This document shows positions 16,617 to 24,828 of a stretch of DNA of 64,000 nt, one piece after another. The notes below the pieces were generated by a model that searched no databases, had not been told where the DNA came from, and was given only the letters and a program-made list of their open reading frames with translations. Every line of letters begins with the position of its first letter. The stretch's first letter is position 1. The translations under genes and the position numbers were made by a program. Location of the stretch: contig CM017555.1 of assembly GCA_007844125.1 (NCBI GenBank), positions 28,395,658 through 28,459,657 on the forward strand, read 5' to 3'. Origin of the DNA: Sinonovacula constricta. Lineage: Eukaryota > Mollusca > Bivalvia > Cardiida > Solecurtidae.

Positions 16617-16937
16617 TTGTTTTGTTTGTTTATTGGGTTTATCGTCCCACCAACAGCATTTCAGTTATCTGGAGACGGTGTCCACTTGAAGCAGATATAG
16701 TGCTGCCTTCACTGTGTATAGAATGCCGTGAACACATGGCATGATAATACACCCAGTCACATTATCCTGACACCGGACTAACCAGTCGTGGAACTACCCT
16801 TATATTTGCTTGAGCGTTAGCAAGAGAGCTATACCACCACCATTTTTAACGACTTTCGTATGTCGCGGCCAGGGATCGAACCCGGGACCTCCCATACCTG
16901 GAGCCGACGCTTTACCGATTGCGCTAACAGATCTGTT
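16617..16937 (-). mobile_element. tRNA-derived SINE, full length, minus strand
   Basis: Read on the minus strand it has a tRNA-like head: A box TTAGCGCAATCGG and B box GGGTTCGATCC. A conserved body follows (AACGCTCAAGCAAATATAAG; GGATAATGTGACTGGGTGT; CTTCAAGTGGACACCG; GTGGGACGATAAAC), ending in an AATAAACAAACAAA-type tail. The 11-bp direct repeat CGTATTTAGTT flanks it at 16606-16616 and 16938-16948, which is a clean LINE-type target-site duplication. It is the same family as 37755-38074 but an independent insertion, as the flanks differ. Confidence 0.88.
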
Positions 16938-16980
16938 CGTATTTAGTTATAACCTGATTATACTCAAATCGCGTTAAACG

Positions 16981-17068
16981 CATTGTATTCGACGCCGTAT
17001 GACCTATCAAGTGTCGGTGTGCCGCATTGTATTCGACGCCGTATGACCTATCAAGTGTCGGTGTGCCG
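16981..17068. repeat. Perfect 44-bp tandem duplication
   Basis: Two identical adjacent 44-bp units at 16981-17024 and 17025-17068, containing TCGACGCCGTATGACC. They are GC-richer than the surroundings. Perfect identity implies a recent slippage or an assembly duplicate. Confidence 0.85.
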
Positions 17069-17839
17069 TAAAAAAACAAAATGCAAAATAAACAAGATAT
17101 GTATAAGTGTGGAAATTTCGTTCAATATGCTAACTGGACGCTAATTAAATTGAAGATTTGGAAGGCAGTGAGACTATTGAGAATATTGCATTTTGCCCAG
17201 TAGTAATGAGACTGAGACCGCAAGTAACGTGATGAAATTTACATAACATGATGTACAAGTTGTGTTCGTGATCTGCATGTAAACAGCAGACAAGAAAACC
17301 GAACTTCTACAACAGTTATCCCTGCTGTTGCTGCTACTACCACAGTTACTGCACATACATACCAAATAACTTGCCTTTGCCAGAAGCAAGCCCATCGCCA
17401 CATTTGCTTAAATACTAGAATTATTTGCTAATACATAAAAAAGCAGAGACAAGTTCTTTGTAAAAATGTTGTTTTCTTGCTTTTATTAGAATAGATCTTT
17501 GTGACGCGGTGGTCATTTTGTTCTTTTCTTATTACTGATTTTGAAAAAAAAGGAAAACTATAATACACACAGATATTTACATGTAACATGTAATGAAAAG
17601 GTACACAGTCATATAATTCATATAGGCTTAGTGCCCTGCTATTGGTCAGAAGCATTATAATGTGGCAGCCATCCCTGAACGCCTGAGGAAAAGGCAAGCC
17701 CGGTAGATTCATCTACCTTATTCAAAGCCACCAACCATGAAACTCCTGGTGAAGCATGAAAAGGCCACGCTCTAATTTTAATTTTCCTTAGAAAAAAAAA
17801 CTTTAAAGTATGCACCTTCGAATTAGTGTTTAATATCAT
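17069..17839. other. Non-coding stretch homologous to unit B 40.7-41.3 kb
   Basis: Around 17161-17220 the words GAGACTATTGAGAATATTG and TTTTGCCC match 40758-40795, and ACTTGCCTTTGCCAGAA at about 17370 matches about 40994. No open frame is shared between copies, which argues against an exon. Confidence 0.5.
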
Positions 17840-17969
17840 TGTAGCCGGGTGATAGGGAGAGAAAGTGTAAGCGGTTCGGTTAGCTCAGTCGGTAGAGGAT
17901 TCGCCCTGTAAGCGAAGGGTCCCGGGTTCGAGTCCCGGACTGGCTGCACATTTTTCTCCCTATGTTACA
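17840..17969 (+). repeat. Left LTR of the TRIM element
   Basis: 130 bp, TG...CA ends. The tRNA-like module is enclosed by inverted arms ATAGGGAGAGAAAGTG (17852-17867) and CACATTTTTCTCCCTAT (17947-17963). Its one difference from the right LTR is G at 17898, which breaks the last pair of the D stem. Confidence 0.85.
17874..17946 (+). tRNA. tRNA-Thr(TGT)-like module inside left LTR
   Basis: A 73-nt cloverleaf can be drawn. The D arm starts TAGCTCAGTCGG (a good A box). The anticodon stem TTCGC/GCGAA has loop CCTGTAA, giving anticodon TGT at 17907-17909. The T arm is CCGGG-TTCGAGT-CCCGG, containing the B box GGTTCGAGTCC (17925-17935). The acceptor stem is poor, with three wobble pairs and one mismatch, so it is unlikely to be a charged tRNA. 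The D stem also has a G-G mismatch in this copy. It more probably serves as a Pol III promoter or a structural RNA domain. Confidence 0.55.
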
Positions 17970-17970
17970 T

Positions 17971-17983
17971 TGGCGCCCAACGT
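17971..17983 (+). promoter_or_regulatory. Primer-binding site of the TRIM (tRNA-Lys CTT type)
   Basis: TGGCGCCCAACGT is complementary to the 3' end ACGTTGGGCGCCA of metazoan tRNA-Lys(CTT). It lies at the canonical place just inside the left LTR. The primer tRNA is therefore not the TGT-type tRNA carried in the LTR. Confidence 0.75.
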
Positions 17984-18094
17984 AAACGACCCGCGGTCGT
18001 TATGGTACTCAAGGGTTTGAGTTGGTTATAAGTTGTATGTAGAGCATAAGGTCTGTGGAAATTCGAGGACGAATTTCAAGTTGCCCGGCGTGTA

Positions 18095-18224
18095 TGTAGC
18101 CGGGTGATAGGGAGAGAAAGTGTAAGCGGTTCGGTTAGCTCAGTCGGTAGAGCATTCGCCCTGTAAGCGAAGGGTCCCGGGTTCGAGTCCCGGACTGGCT
18201 GCACATTTTTCTCCCTATGTTACA
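18095..18224 (+). repeat. Right LTR of the TRIM element
   Basis: 129 of 130 positions equal the left LTR. C at 18153 restores the D-stem pair, so this copy of the tRNA-like module is the better folded one. Confidence 0.85.
18129..18201 (+). tRNA. tRNA-Thr(TGT)-like module inside right LTR
   Basis: Same module as at 17874 with an intact GCTC/GAGC D stem. Anticodon TGT is at 18162-18164 and B box GGTTCGAGTCC at 18180-18190. The acceptor stem stays weak. It is part of a transposon, not a stand-alone tRNA gene. Confidence 0.55.
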
Positions 18225-18279
18225 TCATCTTCAAATTACAATGGGATGACTACTAACTGTTTCCCCGGTGATAGGTTTC

Positions 18280-18293
18280 TATCTATATATCCT

Positions 18294-18349
<56 letters not shown>

Positions 18350-18369
18350 TTATCTATCTATCTATCTAC
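18280..18369. repeat. (TATC)n microsatellite
   Basis: About 20 TATC/ATCT units right after the TRIM, followed by degenerate TCTC words to about 18415. The Ser-Ile-Tyr-Leu frame is an artefact. Confidence 0.9.
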
Positions 18370-18415
18370 TTCTCAGTCCCTCTCTCTATTTCTCTCTCCG
18401 TATCTGTCTATCTAA

Positions 18416-21098
18416 TTTGTATGTGCTGAACGATATATTGATGTTTTTAGGAATATTTCTACGTTGAGAATTGAAAATGAATATTCACGTGAACATGAAC
18501 AAATCCTGAATTCATTACGAAAACAAATAGTGATTAGTTTAAAACAAAGAGGCTATTCCCAGTTTCCGTTGATATCAATGTTTTATGAATGTCATGTATT
18601 GTTTTGGTACATATATTATAACACAACTGTAATCCAAAATGATAGAAAACCCGGTTCGAGAAAAAGAAACAATACATAGAACAGCCATAGATGTTTAATT
18701 AGTAATTTACCAATTATATATATCTCAGTTTCACTGTTATAACGTTATTTTAATGTTTATTTTGCATGAATTTCAATAAATAGAATAAATATTCGGTACT
18801 TGCCGAGGATTGTCTATTTCCGGTTAATAATATTTAACAATTGCATTCTGGCATATATTTATGAGAAGAAAACAATATCTATGTACAATGATTTCAAGCG
18901 AGCTCAACGCCTATTAATCGAAATAATGGCGTTAATTTTGTAAAGGTTATACACCTGATGAACTAGTTATTACCTATCGAAAACAATTGATTAATTCTTG
19001 GCAGATGTTAAAATTTCCACCTCCTCCTATTGACTAGCCTCAGAAGCCGGTGTTTTAGGTGTTGGTGCGTGCGGGTGTTTTGTAAATAAGTTTATGCATA
19101 AACATATATGAAATTAGGTATAATGATAGTTGCTGCTTTTGCTAGAAATAACCCAGATATAGTCATCGAATAAAGAAATAGGAAGTATGCTGAACGTGTA
19201 TTCGTGTATATAATATGGCCAGATGCGCATTTGACATGTTTGATTCTCCTACGCATCAATTAGTATACCCGGTTCTACGCCTTAGGTGTATGTCAAGAAC
19301 TATGTAGGCAGAGAGCATGACATTATTATGGAACTATAGTTCTCATAAGATGAATGATTCCACAAAATATAACCGTTTTTGCATTCCACATAACATTGTA
19401 GGTTTTTAAAACAACGAACCTGTACAATACCTAAATACAAAATTGCACATTGAGATACAGATTTTGTTGAAAAAAACATATGCTTGTGTACACACATGCA
19501 TGTCTCTAGATTGCGTTAACTCGGGTTTCTTGAGGAAAACAATTCTTGCAAATTGATAATCTAACTATCTAACTACCATTTACAATGCACGAGTTCTACG
19601 CTAGACACCTGGGTAATGTCCGTGTATCTTTTTAGTCACATATCTTCTTATATCTAAACGTTAGTTATTTAACAACATCATGTTGTCAGCAACTGGACGC
19701 TAGTATTACTATATTTAAGAAGGAACTTGTTCTAAGTCAAGGAAGGGGATCTTCTGAAATGTGTCACATAATTTCCGTATGCTCTCTAGTATGGCCGCAT
19801 TTAAAATCACATTCTTAAAATAAAGCATATCGTGTTTATGGTCAATAAAGGAACAAGCAGTTATACGTTATGTTTTTACATAGTTTTATACATAAATATG
19901 TGATTTATATTGTCTTGTAAATCGGACTTTAAGTTGTTGGTTGCGTACTTAATATGTTATTTAAACTTTTAATTCGAGCTTTTTAATAGACTTTAAATTG
20001 TTCCTTTGTGTTAGTTTGTTTAAGCTTTACGAATAAATCCTTTAGAATCATTGAATCAAATGTATTGGGAAGATATAAACACATTGACCTTGACAAGGCT
20101 TCAGATACAAAGGCAAATAGTTTAACCGTTATATTACCTAGTCTGGAATAAACCAACATTGAGGTAGAGAAATAAAGAAATGAAACAAACAACTAATTGT
20201 TCAACATCTATAACTAAAAGAAAAAATGAATCGTCCAAAATATTTTATTCAAATGTAATGGAAAAGATCATATTATAGTACATCGTTTGTTTATACAATC
20301 TGTGTATAAATCAATGACGCTGCAGATCATAAAAGGACTTCAGGAACCACATTTTTACATTGTTAAATACTTCAGAATAGAGCGCTGTCTTCCAGGGATA
20401 TTCAAACTGACAACAAAGCGGTAGCTAGCATCAATTATATATCACTCTTTAGAATATTCCTCAACAACCAGGCTTGTGACATTTGGACCATTTAGCGATC
20501 TGTGACAACGCTCATAACTGAGTGTAAGTGATGCTTGAGGCAGCAAAGTTGTAAATGACTGGCATTTCATTTTCATAAAAAAGGTAAAACCATCGAGTGT
20601 TTCATAGATATCCTTAAAATTGTCTTTAACATTTGTATCGTTAATCAAGCTGTGTCATTTGCTAGGACAGGGGTAAATGATTTCTCCATTTTACAATGTA
20701 TTGCCTGTTTTTGACACGTGTCTGTTTCAAACGTGTTGTTAAACTATAATGTCAATAATAAGAAAACATGACAATGTCATATGTGTATTGCCGCATATAT
20801 CAAAATGTGAAAAGGCACATGACACATGTATTCACATTCAAGCCAAATATAATAGTAACACCATTTATTACATGAACTATAATTAGACGCAACACAATTG
20901 GTCTCACCCCAACCGGTCTATTAATAGAATGTGAAATTTCCATCAATATTACGAGCGCGCATCTACAAAACTTCCTTAGAATTGTACGCATTGTGGGATA
21001 CTTGACCCAGACGAACAATATTCAAGAAGTAAACAATGTCGCGTTTTGCAACAATTTCTGAAGACCAGTACAATAAATTGATAGAAGATAAATATTCT
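18416..21098. other. Non-coding stretch, strongly collinear with unit B
   Basis: Matches in order: GTAATCCA(A/G)AATG at about 18630 with 41850; CATTCTGGCATA(T/G)ATTTATGAGAAGA at about 18844 with 42130; the 19030-19330 region with 42400-42740. The latter includes CAGGTGTATTTCAAGAACTCTGTAG-like words and runs up to the TIR-element insertion. No confident exon. An R1 5' fragment lies at about 20805-20850. Confidence 0.45.
20442..20648 (-). other. Possible minus-strand exon, conserved in unit B
   Basis: The open frame reads ...KCQSFTTLLPQAS and ...YERCHRSLNGPNVTSLVV with two cysteines. The homologous unit B segment (about 54130-54280, minus strand) keeps CQSFTT and HRS in frame, though DNA similarity alone could explain this. 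The frame needs a non-ATG start or an upstream exon; a CACAG acceptor-like site sits just before it. No family recognised. Confidence 0.2.
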
Positions 21099-21411
21099 AA
21101 ATAAGAATATATAAGACAAAGTCCTATAAAAATTGCAACATATACAAAAATTGAAAGACACAGGACCAAGGTATCCACATGCACGCCAAATCTAAAAGTG
21201 AGAACAAACCTGTGACGAGTCATTTAACAATAAGAGCAAACCCGACAGTTACCACCTTGGAACGGTCAGTCGGCAATATGAACCGACTGGGGTTCTTAAA
21301 CCGGTTTTACAGAGCTCTAACCTCGCACTTCTTGATGGGTTTCTCGAATGCAAGCAATGATAAAAAACCCTGATCTATTTGAATAAGTGTCCAAGCGCTG
21401 ACGTTTTGTTT
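21099..21411 (+). repeat. R1 dispersed repeat, full length with extra 5' sequence
   Basis: Starts AAATAAGAATATATAAGACA, then the R1 core and the full 3' end (TTCTCGAATGCAAGCAATG and CAAGCGCTGACG). The copy at 21746 has the same extra 5' sequence in front of its R1 core, so these two probably derive from one local duplication about 650 bp apart. Confidence 0.82.
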
Positions 21412-21745
21412 GACAATTTATGACGAAAGCAGTGACGTCATTGAAAATAATGTCCACATAGTGTTTAGAAGTGAGATAGATATTATTTCGATTAGAAAAC
21501 CTACAGAAAACGTTAATAGTAAATGAAATTATCTATTCGAATCAAGAAAGAAATGACCAGAGAAGAGTAAATGGTTGTAGCATCCTTTTCTTGCGGAGAT
21601 GGAATTAAGGAACCTAATTTCAAAGTTTATCAAAGGAAATACACATAACAATCCTTATAGGATGAATTAAATGACGACATAGATTACATGCACGGGGACA
21701 TTTTTCACGACCGCCACACTGCACAAGTAACATTGTTGTGATTAT

Positions 21746-22290
21746 AAATAAGAATATATAAGACAAAGTCCTATACAAAATGCAACATATACACAAATTG
21801 AAAGACACACGACCAAGGTATCCAGATGCACACCAAATGTAAAAGTGAGAGCAAATCTGTGACGAGTCATTTAACAATAAGAGCCAACGCGACACTTACC
21901 TCCTTGGAACGGTCAGTCGGCAATATGGACCGACTGGGGTGCTTATACAGGTTTTATAGAGCTCTAACCTCGCACTTCCTGAAAAGTCGACGAAACAGGC
22001 AAAAATGTTTAGATAATAATTAAAGAAATAACAACTATTTTTTATAGTTCATGTAATAAAACAGTTATTTACTTATTAGCTGGGAAATATGCTGTTGATA
22101 TTGACCGCAAACAATCGTTATTGACCTCGGCTATCGGTCAATAACGATGTTTTGGTCAATATCACAGCATATTTCCCAGCTAATAAGTAAATAATTGTAT
22201 AATATCCGATGATTCATTTAACTGTGTGGCTTCTCAAATGGAAGCAATGAAAAGAAAGCCGATCGATTTGAGTGCAAGAAATGACGTCTT
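21746..22290 (+). repeat. R1 repeat interrupted by a palindromic insertion
   Basis: R1 runs to CTCGCACTTCCTGA at about 21981. About 245 bp of foreign sequence follows, including the 22054-22204 palindrome. The R1 3' end then resumes at about 22229 (TTCTCAAATGGAAGCAATG). This is a nested insertion and dates the palindrome as younger than the R1 copy. Confidence 0.72.
22054..22204. repeat. 150-bp near-perfect palindrome (foldback/MITE-like)
   Basis: Left arm 22054-22126 (contains ACTTATTAGCTGGGAAATAT and TCGTTATTGACC) pairs with right arm 22136-22204 (GGTCAATAACGA and ATATTTCCCAGCTAATAAGT) around a 9-nt loop TCGGCTATC. The inner arms are almost fully complementary. It sits inside a split R1 copy. 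A foldback transposon or a MITE with very long TIRs is most likely; no flanking TSD was defined. Confidence 0.78.
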
Positions 22291-24656
22291 CTAAGATAAA
22301 TGATTATGTTAATTAATGAAAGTAGTGACGTATTTGGAAAATAATATAAACGCGGTGTTTAAAAGAAAGAAACTATGATGACTACATACCTGAAAAAAAA
22401 TTGAGCAGCCTAATATAGAACTATTTAATTTGGAATGATACTGCATGTATACCTTTTGAAGATACAATAATGTAAAATATAGAAGTTTCAATAGTCAGTT
22501 TAAGAATGAGATGCGATGGTGTTTACTGTTTACCATAGTATTACCTCATAAGTTTCCGGTATGTGCAAAGGTAAATAGATTGTGCTAGGAAGTTGGAATT
22601 ACATTATTACAAGTATTTGTAGTAAAACATCAAGAACCTCAACACATACTTTACTTTACTGAATAATTACTTCATAAAATCACTGTTCGCACCCTTAACG
22701 TCGACATGTTCAATTTTAAATGTTTTGTCGTTATCGTTACCATCAAAAACTTGTCGATGATTTTAGCCATTTAAACACAGTTTTACCGTCTAACTTCCTT
22801 ATAGTTTAAATAATCGGCTTGATTTAACAATCATCAAGGTCGTCGAGAATGATGATAGATAGGTTTGTCCAAACGGTGAAATTATATAAGGAATAAATGT
22901 TTCGTCTTGTCATTTTATGCTTGCAAATATAATGTAGACACTAGGAAAGTATGGTTGATCCTAATGCAAATTGTTTTCTTGATATGATTACGCCGTTGCA
23001 TTTTCAGATCTTTCAATTCCCTTTTCATAATAAAGTGAACTTTAGAAGCTAATTCATCTGGAAAGTGTATCCGAAAGTATTTTGCATCATTGGCATGTTT
23101 CATTACTACTTCTACATAATATATTTTCTTTTTTATTTATTTGCGACCCATTGATGCAAATGGAATCTTAGCTTATAGACTTACCTTAATAATATTATCT
23201 TTTCCGCGTTTCCGACATACACATATATATATATATATGCTCAGTTTGCTTTGCTTAACTTCCGATTCATCTGATTGCATTTATGTGAATCACACTCTAA
23301 AGTTGTTTTGTTTTTGTTTGTTTGTTTGATTGTTGTCAATGAAAACTTCACATGAAAAAGAGCGTAGATGTATACCTGGTTATTTCTTTCCTTTAAAACT
23401 ATAATCAATTATTTACCTGCAATAGCATGGAACTATTCCCATGAATCGGGTTAATCGGTATTAAATAACTTGAAATGCACGGTGCTAAAAAGCAGCAGCT
23501 CTTTTTTGTTGAAATGACGTCAAACACACACAATTCTCCCAGGTGCAAAGATTCTAAATTGTCATTAGAACTTTTGTCAGTTACAGAGCCAGATTCCATC
23601 ACACGAATGTAAATGTGCAATTAAGGAAAACCTTTAAACGTGTGCACTCAAGAAATAACGACAAATTTATTGACACAGTATACACTGTTTCAAACATTAT
23701 GAAGGTTAAAGTGTCAAGAAAATTCAAAACAGCAAGAAAATTAAATTAGGAGAAAAGGCAAATATATAATACACATTTTGATTTGAAAATTACTGAGTTG
23801 TACAAAGTGTCAACTATGGATATTATATAGACGTAGTAAATATAAAATAATCGGATGAGAAAATGTAAAATGTGCAATATGCTGGTGAAAAGAAGAATTC
23901 AAACTGTTTTTAAAAAGGGCCTTTCTCAAAATTGTCTGTGGCCTGATTTGAACTGTTTTATCCATATACGCCTAGCATGCAACTATTTGATCTAGGTGCA
24001 GAATAGTAACTACAAAAGCAATCAGCCAACTGTTTTATATTTACTTTTATTATATGGCACATATTCATAAAATTGAATGATAATACTTTTAAGAAGTCGT
24101 TGTAAGAGAAAAGTGGATTTAGACATAATTAGATAAGAAGACGATGACGGTGCTGGTTCGACTGTGGCAATTTTGATGTCAGCCAATCCCACGATCAAAC
24201 ACGTGGGTTCTTTTTGAATGGGCATTGATTATCAATAAACCAACAATACAACAAATGGCAATTCTGCAGTATTGTCCCGTGGTAGAAGGAGTAATAAGGA
24301 ACAGTGGAATCAAGTCTGCGACCGACGTCAATGCTCGGATTCAACTTCTGCAAACTTGACAATATGTGAATGGTAATTAATTTGGATTCTGGAAAAGTTC
24401 ATGATGGCGTTTCTGTGCTAAAGTATGTCAGGCCGTCAGACATAAATATGTTTAAATTATAAGACTTATTACATATTATTAAAAAAACATATATCGGAGA
24501 TTGTTCGTGTTTTACTCGCCATTTCTTCTAAGTATTGTTTTCGGAAAGCTTATTACCGAACATCCACCACCAAGATCAGAAAAGGCATCACGAATGCACT
24601 TACATAGGCATTCAACTTATCTAATTAAGGAGGTTTTTGTATGAAGTTATTATGTC
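22291..24656. other. Non-coding stretch to second FReD gene
   Basis: 22740-23060 is collinear with 56160-56560 in unit B (TTTTAGCCATTT; TTTTATG(C/T)TTGCAAAT; GATCCTAATGCAA). A short (TA)n tract lies at 23220-23238. The minus-strand frame at 22915-23103 has no known domain. Confidence 0.45.
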
Positions 24657-24674
24657 GTTGTTACTGGATTAAAC
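24657..24674 (+). promoter_or_regulatory. Upstream block shared with first FReD gene
   Basis: Identical to 1718-1735 over 18 bases and placed 172 bp before the start codon. It marks where unit B homology to unit A is first clear. Confidence 0.4.
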
Positions 24675-24828
24675 TATTCCTTAATATAATTAACACTAGA
24701 CTTTTTAAATGTGTTGATATATCAATCTATATGCCCGTGACGATTCTTTAACAAACGTTCCATTAACGTAAGTTACTATATATATATATTTGGTAGTACA
24801 CGAATCGGAATAACACTGATTCAGGGAT

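Larger units (their letters stand above)
17840..18224 (+). mobile_element. TRIM-type miniature LTR retrotransposon with tRNA-like modules in its LTRs
   Basis: Two 130-bp direct repeats (17840-17969 and 18095-18224) begin TGTAGCC and end GTTACA, and differ at one base (17898 G, 18153 C). The 125-bp interior starts one base after the left LTR with TGGCGCCCAACGT, a 13-nt match to the 3' end of tRNA-Lys(CTT) including CCA, as expected for a primer-binding site. There is no coding capacity. TCAT (or ATCAT, if the last A is counted outside) flanks both sides as a 4-5 bp TSD. A weak purine stretch (GGAAATTCGAGGACGA) ends about 22 nt before the right LTR; no adjacent polypurine tract is seen. Each LTR holds a tRNA-like sequence with A and B boxes. 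Unit B lacks the element at the homologous place. Mobilisation in trans by an autonomous Ty3-type element is inferred. Confidence 0.85.

Noticed and set aside
17874..18201. Two ordinary tandem tRNA-Thr genes
   Set aside because: The repeats extend well beyond the tRNA, have LTR-like ends, a PBS and a TSD, and the acceptor stem is poor.
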